64,000 bases of DNA from positions 186,001 through 250,000 of the forward strand of contig PDHQ01000015.1 of assembly GCA_003339415.1 (NCBI GenBank). Direction: 5' to 3'. This document shows, piece after piece, positions 12,137 through 23,611 of this stretch. The notes below the pieces were generated by a model that worked only from the letters and a program-made list of their open reading frames with translations, did no database searches and had not been told where the DNA came from. The stretch is from Ophiocordyceps camponoti-saundersi (nom. inval.). Taxonomy: Eukaryota; Ascomycota; Sordariomycetes; Hypocreales; Ophiocordycipitaceae. A program made the position numbers and the translations under genes. Every line of letters begins with the position of its first letter. Positions within the stretch are counted from its first letter, which is position 1.

Positions 12137-14501
12137 ATGAACCATCCCCGACTGACTCGTCATCTTAGCTTTGGAGATCCAAAAGCCCAACCTCAAACGC
12201 CGAGGCAAACCCCAACCACCACATCGGTAGCCTTCCCGAGTCCAATCTTCGATACGCCCAAGCCATACCAGGGCTCCTTCGCCGAGCCTGGTGGCTTGAC
12301 CCCGCGATTCGCCGAAGAATACTCCGTTTTCAATTCCACTCCGGGCAACCTCCGAGGCTCTCAGGGCCACTTCCCCGACTTCGTCCCCCCGCCCACCTAT
12401 ACCAGGGGCCATAAGCGCCTGCTCTCTGCCGACGGGAGCCTTGTCGACCTTCCCCCGCATGCGAACCATCTCTCCGCCAACCCGGACAAGTTCGACTCGC
12501 CTCGCCAGTTGCCCCTTTCGCCACCCGCCCCGACGCCGTCGTCAGTAGCCGCCGCCGCCGCCCCCACCCAGCTGAGCCCCGACCTCGTCAGGAGCACGTC
12601 GTTGAAAAAGTCTCGCAAGCAGTCAGACGCCGACCAGCAGCTCCAGGTCCTGTCGCCGCCGCCTTCGTCCAATAAGGGAGGACGCAAGCTCGCCCCGAAG
12701 CTCAACATGCTCACCAATCAGGCTTTCTGCCACCCGCCCGATCACCTCGTCGACCACGACATGTCCGTCCTGATGGGCAACTCGGCTGATCTATACGGGT
12801 ACCCCGTCTCCGCTCCGGCCGTGGCCTCGTCTAATTTCTGGGACCCGTCCGTAACCTTGCCCATGGACATCGATTTCAATGCGCACGCCGCCGGCGTCAT
12901 GCATCCTTCGTCCCACCGCCACACTGGGTCCTTTGATTGGAACGCCGACATTACCATGTTCCAAGACGTCTCCGCTCCGGCGCCGCTCGTGAGCCACGAT
13001 GATGCTCAGCAGCAGCAACAGCAGCATCAGCAGCAGCCGAGGCAGGAGAGGATGCTCGCACCAAAACCGTCAAATCCCGTCCCGCTCGACGACCCGTTCG
13101 GCATCATGCACCCTGGAGGCGCCGTCGACCCTGGCCTGCTCATCGGCCGTCCCCACACATCGGCGCTAGACTCTGGCTTCGGGCCCTTGTCCCGGCCCAG
13201 GCTCGCCGAGCGGATGGCGCCTTCATTTGGCGGCAATGCTCTGGGCGGTGGAGAGCTGCGGAGGGTCAACAGCGCCCAGGGACCGCCCAGGACCAGCGCC
13301 AGGCTGATGACGACGACGGACCACCTGTCGGCCGTCGGGTCGCCTGTCAAGCCCAACAACGCCCGGCCCGGCCTCGGTCGAAGCTGTAGCGAGAATCGGG
13401 GCAGGAGAGCCGCGGGCGGGCGCAAGACGTGCCCCGCTGCCCCCCCGGTCGAGGGCGTTCGGTTCGGGCCGGAGACGAACTTCGTCGGGGCGGGGCATGC
13501 CGTCTCCAAGGGCTGCTGGCCGGCTCCTTCCCGACCCTCGCCAACAAAGACGGTGCCGCGGGTGATGAGCCTGGCGTCGATCCCCGAGACTTCGCCCCAA
13601 CGTCGGCCCCGCACCTCGGTTCGGCTCACCATCGACTCGCGTGGGCGGGCCAGGGCTGAGACAACGGTCATCGGCGAGGGTGGGCAAGCACCACCACCAC
13701 CCTCCTCCTCCTCCTCCTTCTCAGACAAGCATCTTCACCGTAGCAACAGCGCGCGAGAAGTGGCGACCGGCAATCGGGAGTGGGATTCGACGGACGACGA
13801 GTCGACGGACGACGAGCCCATCATCATCCCCAGCCGCAACGGCTCCTTCAACGCGTCGTACGCGCTGCCAGATCCCTGCAAGCCGGTGGGATCCATCTTC
13901 CATGCGTCGTGTCGTAGCGTCAGGAGCAACTCGGCTGAGAGCGAGGCCGAGACGGTGGTCCACGACGGGCAACACAAGGGCGGCGACGCCATGCGCGAGC
14001 TTCGCCGGGTGGTCGAGGACCGGCAGAAGCGGTCGAGACGGATGGCCGGCGGACGGCCTCAGGCGCTCATACCGCCGGCGATGACGACGGCGACGAACCT
14101 CGCCAGCTACCCGGGCGGCATCATCTCGCCGACGAGCTTGACGGGTTCGAGCCACGGAGGCAACGGGGTGCGATGCGTGTGCGACGACACGTCGGCGGAC
14201 GAGGCCGACGGCTTCATGCTCCAATGGTGCGTTCCCACACCGCCCCCTGGCTGGGCGGCGGAATGCAGCTGACGCCGGGAGACGATTGATTGTTCGGTCG
14301 ATGGGAGGGAGTAGCCAGTCGTGCGAGATGTGGCTGCACGGGAAGTGCATCAACGTGACGAGGCGGTCGGTGCCGCGCGTCTACATTTGCTGCTACTGCG
14401 CCGACACGCCCAAGACGGGTCGAAGATGTCGCGAGAGCGGGCTCGGCATAGCGGCGTCGCCGTCACCGCTGGCGAATAGGTCTTGTCGGACGTTTCGGTA
14501 A
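12137..14501 (+). CDS. PHD-finger protein, putative chromatin reader
   Basis: Two exons (12137-14226, 14315-14501) with an 88-nt intron give 758 aa. The zinc finger exists only after splicing. Exon 1 supplies CVC (about residue 680) and the first base pair of the third ligand codon. Exon 2 supplies QSCEMWLHGKCI and the final pair in YICCYCAD. The result is a complete Cys4-His-Cys3 PHD pattern. Acceptor 14314 (TAG), not the CAG four bases on, keeps this frame. Residues 1-670 are Pro/Ser-rich and presumably disordered, with a Gln/His tract near residue 295 and an acidic STDDESTDDE repeat. PHD fingers usually bind histone H3 tails; binding here is inferred. The family member is not identified. 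Confidence 0.82.
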
Positions 14502-15024
14502 CGAAGGGATGTTGCATATATGGGAAGATACAAAAAAGCGGTAACGACTTCTTTCTGAAGGGAATAAGGCGGAGGAGGACTCGGTTTTTTTCTTGTTCAC
14601 TTCTTTGACCTGGCGGGTAGGATCCCGACGGAGGACTCGAGGTCCTGGATGAGAAGACCCGAGAGAGTCTTGGGACAGGGGACCTTACGTGGGGAGTCTA
14701 GGATGATGAAGACTCGAGAGAGGTGCCAGGTTTGGGTGCGTTGGATGAGTACTAGTAGGTACAGACGTAGTACTGGACACTTGGTAGAGGAGACGAATGA
14801 TAATACCTCTTTTTCGGAGTTGGGGAGTCGACTTTACCTGTAATATATACACACACACTATTGGTACTCTGGACCTACCTACGTACCTACATAGGTAGAT
14901 ACTAGGTTGGCACACGCATGGACTGCCTACCTATACTTGACAGCTTTGAAAACCGTGTCCTGCTCAAGATGCAGCCTCGGGAGCCGCGAGGCCGATGGCC
15001 GGAGTCCGGTCCGGACTGCGGAGG

Positions 15025-15055
<31 letters not shown>

Positions 15056-15378
15056 CGTCTCTGTCCGGCTGCTTACCACGTAAGGCTAGCGTCGCCGGCT
15101 TTCGGGGGACTCGGTTGTGCCGGTGCCGGCGACTGCCGTATGAGGTAATATGATTTCTACCGACTGCCGCCCCGCTTCGTTTTTCTGTTCCGATCTCGGA
15201 GCGATGGGGGGGGGGGGCTTGCTTCGCTTCATTCTAGCGACAGCCTTTTTTCTTCAGGAGCTGCGAAGAGAAGCTGAAAAGAAGCTTGCGACGATTTTTA
15301 CTTGGTATCTTGAAGAGAGACGGAGAGACAGAGACAGAGACAGAGAGAGACAGAGAGAGAGAGAGAATCGCAGTCGTC
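14502..15378. other. Intergenic region upstream of leu2
   Basis: No gene seen. It contains a TACC/GGTA strand-switching tract near 14876-14900, CCGG-rich sequence at 14998-15020, a Leu3-type palindrome at 15119-15130, a poly-G run, and a GA/CAGAGA tract just before the leu2 start. Confidence 0.6.
15119..15130 (+). promoter_or_regulatory. Leu3-type binding site
   Basis: GCCGGTGCCGGC matches the form GCCGGNNCCGGC known for the yeast Zn2Cys6 activator Leu3 and its Aspergillus relative LeuB. It lies about 250 bp upstream of the 3-isopropylmalate dehydrogenase start, a classical Leu3 target. Use by the cell is inferred. Confidence 0.65.
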
Positions 15379-16462
15379 ATGGCGGAGCATAACATCGTCG
15401 TCTTCGGAGGCGACCACTGCGGACCCGAGGTTCGACGACGATGATTCTAATTTTTTTTTTTTGCCCGAGAGTGAGAATTACAGACTGACTGGTTTGCTTT
15501 TCCAGGTTGTGGCTGAAGGGATCAAGGTATGACGCACACCAGAATAGTCCACGACGAGAAATGAAAGAGACGAGGCTGACTTTGTTTTTCTCTCGTCAGG
15601 TTCTCAAAACGCTTGAGCGGCTGAGGCCTGCGGTTGGCAAGTTTGTTTTCCACGAGCATCTGCTAGGCGGCGTGAGTCTTCTCTCCCTCTACCTCTCTCT
15701 CCTCGAAGCGACAACCACTAAAGACGGCAATGAAAAGGCCTCCATAGACGCCCACGGCACAGCCCTCACAGATGAAGCCCTCTCAGCGGCAAAGACAGCC
15801 GACGGCGTCCTCCTCGGCGCAATCGGCGGTCCGAAATGGGGCACCGGTTCCGTCCGGCCCGAGCAGGGCATCCTCCGTCTTCGCAAGGAACTAGGCACGT
15901 ACGGCAACCTACGACCTTGCTTCTTCGCCTCTCCCTCTCTCGTCGACGCTTCCCCCCTCAAGGCGGAGATATGTCGCGGGACGGACCTCGTCATCGTCCG
16001 CGAACTCACCGGCGGTCTTTACTTTGGCGACCGGAAGGAAGACGACGGCTCGGGAGAAGCGTACGACGTCGAGCCTTATTCCCGTCCTGAGATTGAGCGC
16101 GTCGCTCGTCTTGCCGGGTTTTTGGCACGCGGTCGTGGCGATAAGGTCGTTTGGTCGCTTGACAAGGCAAACGTCCTAGCTACGAGTAGACTTTGGCGGA
16201 AAGTGGTGACGGAGACTTTCGAGAGGGAGTTTTCCGACTTGAGGGTTGAGCATCAGCTTATTGATAGCGCGGCCATGCTCCTGGTTAAAAGCCCTACGAA
16301 ACTCAACGGCGTCGTCGTCATGAATAACCTCTTTGGAGACATTATCAGCGATCAGGTTAGTGCCATACCCGGCAGTATCGGCCTCTTGCCCAGCGCGAGC
16401 GTGGGCGGGATCCCAGATGGGAAGACGCGCTGCAACGGCATCTACGAGCCCATCCACGGTGA

Positions 16463-16545
<83 letters not shown>

Positions 16546-16818
16546 CCCTCGTCTTCTTCGCTGAAACCACAGTCCGCAGGCTCCGCACCAGACATCTCAG
16601 GAAAGGGCATCGTAAATCCCATAGGCATGATCCTCTCCGTCGCCATGCTCCTCCGCTACTCCCTCAACCTCCCCTCCGAGGCCAAGGCAATCGAGGACGC
16701 CGTCAGACAGGCCCTCGACGCAGGTCTCCGCACGCAGGACCTAGGCGGCAAGGCAACGACCAAGGAAGCAGGCGACGAGATTGTCAACCGGCTCGCTTCC
16801 GTCCTGAAAAACATGTAG
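15379..16818 (+). CDS. leu2: 3-isopropylmalate dehydrogenase (leucine biosynthesis)
   Basis: This enzyme oxidises and decarboxylates 3-isopropylmalate with NAD+ in the leucine pathway. Five exons (15379-15429, 15506-15526, 15600-15671, 15738-16458, 16580-16818) give 367 aa, the usual size. Family motifs are in order: [10 protein letters not shown] (N-terminus), LLGG-ASIDAHG across the third junction, [45 protein letters not shown] (both metal-binding aspartates) and [15 protein letters not shown] at the last junction. Exon 2 is only 21 nt. Intron 3 uses a weak AAAAG acceptor, chosen because it restores the conserved [15 protein letters not shown] replaces the commoner SDEASVIPG. Intron 4 contains a long CT array. 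A second isoform elsewhere in the genome is possible. Confidence 0.95.
16466..16532 (+). repeat. (CT)n array in leu2 intron 4
   Basis: About 33 CT units followed by (AT)n lie inside the 121-nt intron 16459-16579, starting about 7 bases after the 5' splice site. Confidence 0.95.
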
Positions 16819-17832
16819 TTTTTTTCTTTCCTTCTTTATTCTCCTTTCTATTTTCCTATTTCGAAGTTCTTTTTTTTAGAAAAGTTTTTTTTTTTATCCA
16901 CGTGGGAAAAAAAAAACAATCGATTTAGTTTCGGTGTGGAAAAAAGGGGGTTGCTTTCTATACGAGCTTCACTTTCAAAAAACCCAACGAATACGAACCA
17001 TGCTTTCAGAAATGAACAAGTGATATCGTCACTGACTCCCAAACAGTGAAGTAACCACGATAGAAAACAGATACAACGGATAAGGACAGCAAACTAAGAG
17101 GCGATTGACACCATACCAGTTCAAGGCCAAAACGTAGCCTCTAATCCGTACATTCGGGGTAAAAAGGAGGTAGATTTACGACGTCTCTTCATTCTGAAAA
17201 CCCCCCCCCGTCTGCCATCACAAAGTCACGACGCAGTCAAGATCCTTCACAGGTAACATGCCAACGGACCACGGCCTGTAGAGGGCAAGGGGACCGTAAC
17301 CGCAGACAGCCCGTATGAGTCGAAAGCTAAAGCAAAGACGCGGCAACGAGGAAACAAACCAAAGTTGAACAAAGCACAAGTCAGTCATGTAAGACACGAG
17401 ACACAGCAAGGAGAGACGAAGAGAATTATGGCCGGACATTCACAAAGCTTTTTTTTTCATTTCCCTTCTTTCTCTCCCTCTCTGTCTCTCTGTCTCTTTG
17501 TGTCTCTCTCTCTCGCTCACACTCTTTTTCTCACTCACACACACACACACACTCTCTCTCTCACCTATCAAACACAAAATCCGGGGAGAAAGAGGACATG
17601 GATAGGGGAAAAGGGGGGCAGGAGAGAGGGGGGCAGGGGGAGGGGAGAAATAACATGGTAGCAGATGTTCAACAAAGTGTCTTCGACGACGAGGGCTAGA
17701 TAGAACACGACGCCCTCGACACCAACTTGGAGTCGGCTCGTCACCAATTCGAAATATAAATAGAGAAAAGGGGGGGGTCAATGGGGTTGGGCAGGCTTGA
17801 CCCGCAGCATCATTTTAACCCCTCCCAAGGGC
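16819..17832. other. Convergent intergenic region (leu2 / Stm1-like)
   Basis: Both flanking genes end here. It holds T- and A-rich runs after leu2, likely 3'-UTR and polyadenylation sequence, then CT and CA microsatellites at about 17470-17565. No gene seen. Confidence 0.6.
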
Positions 17833-19210
17833 TCATTTACTCCCAAGGCTGGGAAAGGCAGCCTTGTCGTCAGTGTTGATGGGAGCGTCTGCGCTTCCGT
17901 GGTTATGGCCTCCACGTCCGCCACGGACGGAGACACGGCCGCCGCGATCGCCGCCGCGGTCACCTCCACGGTCGCCGCGTCCGCCACGTCCTCCCCGGCC
18001 GCCACGACCGCCGCCGCCGCCGCCGCCGCCACGAGTGCGCTCCGGTTCGACGAAGCGAGGGTCAAAGTCGATCGTCTGTCTCGTCTTGCGCTCGCGCTCG
18101 CGCTTCGTCTTGCCGCCCGTGCCGACGATAAAGTCCTCTTCGTCCTTCTCGAGCGCCTTGGCGTTGGCCCACTTCTTGTCGAGCTTGCTACCTTCGTTGG
18201 CCTCGCGCAGCTTGAAGCCAGAGTCGAGGGCGAGCTTCTTCTCGGCCAGCTGAGCCATGTAATCGTCGAACGAGACGCTCTTGTCCTCGGGCTCGGCAGC
18301 TTCGTCGGCAGCACCGTCCTCGGCGAGAGCTTCCTTATGCTCCGATCGAGCCATGGCCTCGCCGGCCTGCTCGTCCTTGAGTTCGGCTTCGCCATCGACC
18401 GCGCCCCATGACTGGGCGCTCTGCTTCTCGGAGCCGCTATGATGATGAATGTTGTCAGCAACAGCAAAAAAAGGTATACCCAACAATAGCTCACTTACCC
18501 GTGCCCACCCGCCCGAGAGGGGTGTCGATCGTCGAATTCGCGGGGACGGCGGGAGCCGCGGCCTGTGAGTCGTCAGAGTCAATTCACACGCAAGCAATAA
18601 AGACGTAGCGGTGAACTTACCGCCACGGGTACGAGCGCCATAGCCCCCACGGGGCCCGTCCCGGGGAACCTCGTCGGTAGACCGTCCATGGTTGCGGTCG
18701 CTTCCGACACCACGATCACGGAAGGCTACAAGACGTTTTAGTACAGGACAGACCAGGAGAGGAAAGAAAAGACCGACTCACCACCGTCATTGCCTCGAGG
18801 GCCACCGCGACGATTGCCGCCGGAGCCTAAGGCGGAAGGCAGCGGGGCCTGGGGCTCGACATGACGCTTGGTCGTGCGGCTCGTTGCCTTGTCGACGGAC
18901 TTGACGGGGACGGTGGGCTTCTCCTCACCGTCAGAGTCGTTGCCTGGGTCGAGTTAGTCTCAGGAAATAGGGAAGAGAGGGGGTAAGAAGTGATGGAGAG
19001 CGGACGGATCAAGGTGAAGGAAATGATGAGCTGAAGAGATCAAGGGAAAAAGGGAAAATTGGGGAGCTTGGTACCAAGAAAGGCGAAGCGATTCTAGCAT
19101 CTTGTCAGCTTTCCGAAACGAGTCAAAACGAGATTCATGCGTCCTCTAAAGAAGAGGACGAGAGCTCGAGCAAGTGAAGAAGAAAGTACCTGAGATGCGA
19201 CGTTGGACAT
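17833..19210 (-). CDS. STM1: Stm1/HABP4-family ribosome-binding protein
   Basis: Six exons on the minus strand (19210-19190, 19093-19075, 18943-18782, 18725-18621, 18562-18499, 18436-17833) give 324 aa; all introns are GT-AG. The N-terminus reads MSNVASQNRFAFLGNDSDG, assembled across a 19-nt microexon. This is followed by a Gly/Arg region, REFDDRHPSRAGGHG, the family core SAQSWGAVDGEAELKDEQ with FDDYMAQLAEKK, a C-terminal RGG/GDRGG array (about 240-300), and the ending AAFPSLGSK. Yeast Stm1 clamps idle 80S ribosomes, responds to TORC1 and also binds G-quadruplex nucleic acid. The same role is inferred from the family. The sixth exon's GC-rich antisense is a frame shadow. LIM and other minus-strand genes lie upstream. 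Confidence 0.9.
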
Positions 19211-20019
19211 GATGGCTGCGTATGCGGCGGGTGGGAACGTGCTGCGCTGCTCGAGGTAGGCAAAGGAGGGAGGGGGAAAGAATAGAGGCTGCTACGATAG
19301 CATGACCTCGAAGAAGAGCGCGTTAAACAAGGCGATGATATACCGGAGGCGCCGGCGATGGAAGCACGGCGCTTAAGCTTTGATTTGATGGTGAGGTGAG
19401 AGGGAGGAGAAGGTTGGATTGGAGAGAGAGGTTCGGTGATGGGGGGGGGGGCGGTGGGAGAGATTGAGGTTCTGGAGGGGGGGGGGGGAGAGGAGAGGAA
19501 AATCACGATGGAAGCCAGACTTTTGCTCTCGCTTATTAATTTTCATTTCCTCCGTTGTATTTTTTTTTTGTTCCTGCGAAAAATTTCTGTCCAGTAAATT
19601 AGGGCTGGGATGGTTCGCTGTCGTTGGACGGCAGTTAGGGATTGTGCGCGATGGGCCACTATTTGTCTTAACAGAACTTGTCTTGCTCTCGTAATACTCT
19701 GCTGTGCAAAGAAAAACAGTATGTACAATATACGATATAGGTGAGCGTCCACAATTATACACAGATAGCACAGAGAGAGAGAAAGGGAGGATGCATGTAT
19801 CAGAGAGAGAGAGAGAGAGAGATGAGAGAGAGTATGGAAAGCCGTTTATTAGGGATCGAACGGTATTCATACTAAACCTACAGAATGCCTAAGAAAGAAA
19901 AAAACTGTGTGCAACGGTTCCTGCTAGGCTGTCATGCTTTTAACCCCCCACCCCTTGGACGATGACGATGACGACGACGACGATGGTGATGGTCAAGGTG
20001 ATGCCGCCACACACTTGCC
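19211..20019. other. Intergenic region
   Basis: Poly-G runs (19441-19450, 19478-19488), an AT-rich stretch and a GA array near 19803-19830. It is promoter and leader for the Stm1-like gene and the 3' flank of the LIM gene. No gene seen. Confidence 0.55.
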
Positions 20020-20667
20020 CTACCGCCAACCATGCTGCTGCGAAAAGCCTTCACCCGCCGCCGAACGACACATAAACAGCGGAACCGGCTTAAGCTGACG
20101 AGGCGCAAAGGAAAAGCCGTTGACAGGATCGTGCAAGTCGACCCAGATAGTAGACGCCTCAGCCACCGAGCCAGAAGAAGCGCCCTCATCCCTCGCCCTC
20201 GACCCAAGACCCCTACCCGACTCCTTCTCAACCCGACCCCGAAGCCTGTTGAGCCACCTCCTCCTCGTAACGCCGCCGTCGACGAAGCTGATACGCCTCA
20301 ACCCCCTCTGCACGACATCGCCTCCAGTAGCCTCAACGTCGACGACGCAACTTGCACAAAGAGGCGGCTCCTCCACCTCCCAAGACGAAGACGACGCGCC
20401 GTCCATCACGGGCACGACGCCGGTACATACCCGTCGACAGCCGCAGAGGAGGCAGCCGTAACAAGCCCGATGCCAGAAACACCATCCCAGACTGACGCAC
20501 TCGTCCCCGCGGACGATCATCTCCCCGCACACCCAGCAGATGGAAAGGTCCAGAACGGCCCTGTAGCATGGCTCGCACGATAGACGAGCTGAATGGCCCA
20601 GCACGCGAGGAGGTCCGGCTGAGACGCCGCGGCAGAAGGTGCAAGTGAATGAATTGCCGCGAGCCAT
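20020..20667 (-). CDS. LIM-domain protein
   Basis: Single-exon reading frame of 215 aa. The N-terminus has a CxxC pair (Cys9, Cys12) and a second pair (Cys31, Cys34). A LIM-type zinc site follows: Cys44-x2-Cys47, His66-x2-Cys69, Cys72-x2-Cys75 and a final Cys104-x2-Cys107. The stretch ICWVCGEMIVRGDE-CVSLGWCFWHRACYG is typical of a small fungal LIM protein group. LIM domains mediate protein-protein contacts; the partner is unknown. The C-terminal half is Arg/Gly/Ser-rich, with DLHDPVNGFSFAPRQLKPVP near residue 175. There is no transmembrane segment or nuclear signal I would trust. The start is the first Met in frame and sits 12 residues before the second Cys. Confidence 0.75.
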   Translation of the reverse strand: MARGNSFTCTFCRGVSAGPPRVLGHSARLSCEPCYRAVLDLSICWVCGEMIVRGDECVSLGWCFWHRACYGCLLCGCRRVCTGVVPVMDGASSSSWEVEEPPLCASCVVDVEATGGDVVQRGLRRISFVDGGVTRRRWLNRLRGRVEKESGRGLGSRARDEGASSGSVAEASTIWVDLHDPVNGFSFAPRQLKPVPLFMCRSAAGEGFSQQHGWR

Positions 20668-21402
20668 GAGGACCTCTGTATGCCTTGCCCTTGTATGCCT
20701 CTTCGGCTTTTAGACGAGTCCGCGGTTGATGAAGAAGAAGCAGCGTAATTGATAGGAATGTTGGTTCTCACACAGAGCAAGAGGTGGCAAGAAGAATTGA
20801 GCCTCTCCTCTCGACATCGCCGGCTGAGGGGGGGCAGGCTTTGTTCACCTCGGGGTACTCTGCGAGTCTGGAGACATGATACTGATAGAAGGCGCATCTC
20901 TCTCTCTCATCCCCTCCTCTCTGTGTCTCTCTGACTTCTCACCCTCGCTGAGACTCGACGTAGCGACCTCTGCACTCGTGCTCCATCGCTCTACGCTTCA
21001 GGGGGACAAACGCACTCCATCACACAGCTTCACTCGAGCAAGAGGGGATAACACAAAACACAGAGATATGTATCAACGAATACCTATCACACACTGCGTT
21101 TTCCCCCTGCCCCGTATAGCACCTCTCTCATCCATTTTATCCCTTATTCCCACACGTAAATAAAGTCACAGACGCAAGTCCTGTGAAAAGCAAGGCAGCA
21201 AACACGGCCATGTAGTCGTCGCCGCTGCCGGGGAGTAAACGCGCCTGAAGCCCGCTCTCCTTTTTCCCCCTTCCCCCCTTTCAACGCCGTTTCCTAGAGC
21301 CAAGCTGGTTTTGTTTCTCCTTTTCTTCTTTTCACTCTTCTTTGCAAGCATCGTCTTCCACAATGTACATACAGATATAATCGCGACAAGGGGGACACCT
21401 TT
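20668..21402. other. Intergenic region
   Basis: CT-rich and mixed-complexity DNA between two minus-strand genes, holding the LIM gene promoter and the 3' flank of the 700-aa protein gene. No supported feature seen. Confidence 0.55.
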
Positions 21403-23611
21403 TCAGCCTCGATTCTTCGGCCGCGCAAGCATGTTGAGCCGGCTCTTGCTCAGCACAACGCTCTTCTTGTCCGGGCTAGCCTTCCAGCCAGACTTGCGAC
21501 CGGCACCATGTTGACCGAGTCGGTCTCTCTTGTTGCCGTTCACGAGTCGGGGCGCGAGGAGCGCCTGTCCCTCCGGCACGTGGGCCTTCTTGCGCTTCTT
21601 CATGGCCCGCGCCGCCGCTTCTTCGTCGGCGTCCTCCTCGTCCGATTTGACGCGGTGCCGCTTCTTGTTGTGCATTCCATGAGCCGTGGCCGCGAGCAGC
21701 CTCGTCGGAGAGGGGGCCGTGTTCTCCTTGTTCGGGTGGCAGCTGGGAGACGGCGGAGCAGGAAAACTACCCGGCATGTTCTTGACGGGGACGGCCGATT
21801 CGCGCACGCGGCGGATGCTCGCCTTGGCATGGCTCACGTCTTCGAATTTGCACTGGCGTTCGCTCCGGAAGGTAAAGGTTCCGCGGGCGTCGCCCGACGA
21901 CTCTGTGCTGACGAGGCGCCTCAGGGGCGAGAGGTCGGGGTAGAGGCAGTTACCCTTGGGTTTGTTCTGTCCGTCGGAGACATATTCCTCGTCCTCGTCA
22001 TCATCGTCATCATCGCTGGGTCCGTCATGGCCGATATCAATCTCGCGCAGAGGAGGCCTATCCGTCTTGAGCGGAGACGGCGATCCGTGCAACAGGGCGG
22101 CCCGGGACTCAGGCGTAAAGTCGGCACGCTTCGGGAATTTGCGTCGTGGAGTGGTCAGGGGAATGGCCGGCAGAGGTTTGCTGGTCCGCATCGGAGGCTC
22201 CGGCGTGCGGAACGGTCGAGCAGCAGGCTGGGGAATAGCGCTCTTGGTGGTGGTGGTGGTTGTAGTAGCGGTAGTGGTAGTGGCCGCCGCGCTGGTGGTG
22301 TCGCCACTCAGGTCGAGCCCCCGGCCGCGAAGGATTGACTTCACTTTCTGGAAACGCCCCGGGCTATGAATTCGTCGATTCGCGTCGGTCGAGATGGAAG
22401 GAAGCTTGGTAGTGGACGCTGACTTGGAAAGGCCGCGGAGGCTCGTCTTGGACGGCGACGGGGTCAAAGATCCGACGGGCTTGCGGACGTCGGTCGAGTG
22501 CGCCAGAGACGCCTTGGTCGGGCTAGTAAGCCGAGCGAGGTTGCCCGACCGCGACTTGGAAAGTGATCCGTAGCTGGAAACGGGCCGCGGCAGGGCGCTG
22601 GCGTCGCGGGATGCGGGACGGCTGGTTGAGCTGTCTTCGTGAAGACGCTGCTTCATCCTCTTGATGCCGGAGGGCGGGTTCACCAGCTTCCCACCATCGG
22701 CACCGCCGTAGTCGAGGTTGGCGATGGACGAGGTGCGTTTCAAGTTGCGCTTGGGCTGAAGGTCGGTCTTGGAAGGCGACGACTTCAGGCCGGATCCATC
22801 GAGAGTATTCTTGGAGGGCGAATGTTTTAAGCCCGACGTGGCCGGGGTGAAGCGACCATTCTGCGCACGCCAGGCCGAAGCGTGACCCTCGATGGAATCC
22901 ATCTTATCGAACTCGGCCGTGTGGGCAGCACTGAAGCGTCCGCGTCCAGTGGCGCCCTTGAGCTTGGCGATGACGCGTCCGCCAATACTCGTCGGTTGTC
23001 CGCCGTCTCCGCCCTGCTGGGCAAGAAGATCGGCCTTGATCTTGACGGCCTGGCCGCGAATCTCATCCATCATACGGCGAGCGTCGCTGCTAAGAGCCGT
23101 GTCGGCCGCCTCGCGAGCGAATCGGAAGCTAAAGGGCGAAGACGGCGGGAAAACCTTGCTCGCAGAGGAAACGTTTCCAGGTGCGGTCGTAGTCGTCTTG
23201 GAAGGCGTCGCATTCGGACCCCCACGGCCATCAGGCGGTATGTCGGAGAAGCCCAGGCGTAGGGCAGAGGAGGCCTCGCCTACGGAGGGGCGAGCCTTGC
23301 TCGGATGCATTTCATCGTGAGAGGGTTTGATGGCCGACGAAACGGGTGTGCTGAGACGGTTCTTGGGCGTGGGCTTTGCGGCAGAGCGCGACGGCGTCTT
23401 TGTTGACTCGCGTTCGTCTTCCACCACGGACGGAAGTTCCTTGTCGACGGTAACTTTTGGTGTCTGTTTGGGACGAAATCATTGTCAGTCAGGAGTATTC
23501 GTTGATCGGTTTTCATCTCAACGCGTTTTCGAATAAAGAGATTCCCGTAAGGGCTTGAATGTCACATACCTTGGCCAGCCGCGCCGAGCGGCGACGCGGT
23601 GTCGGCGGCAT
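21403..23611 (-). CDS. Unidentified 700-aa basic, probably nuclear protein
   Basis: Two exons (23611-23570, 23463-21403) with a 106-nt intron give 700 aa. Exon 1 is 14 codons, MPPTPRRRSARLAK, and splices in phase 0 to TPKVTVDKELPSV. The protein is Lys/Arg/Ser-rich and mostly disordered. It carries repeated SP(S/T)K motifs (HSPSK, SSPSK, TSPTK, PSPSK), a Thr-rich tract near residue 405, an acidic DDDDDDEDEE run near 485, and a conserved-looking block GTFTFRSERQCKFEDVSHAK near 535. The C-terminus has KKRHRVK and KKRKK clusters, which are candidate nuclear signals. SPxK sites suggest cyclin-dependent kinase control. I do not recognise the family; a mitotic spindle or chromatin role is only a guess. 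Confidence 0.8.

Noticed and set aside
12137..14272. PHD gene as a single exon ending WAAECS
   Set aside because: That frame stops within the finger. Splicing 14226 to 14315 completes the Cys4-His-Cys3 pattern.
15507..16928. Single long leu2 frame starting MWLKGSRYD
   Set aside because: It reads through introns 2, 3 and 4. The spliced model restores all conserved dehydrogenase motifs.
17797..18411. Long plus-strand frame (204 codons) opposite the Stm1-like gene
   Set aside because: It is the antisense of the GC-rich RGG region. The minus-strand frame has family motifs and a full splice structure.
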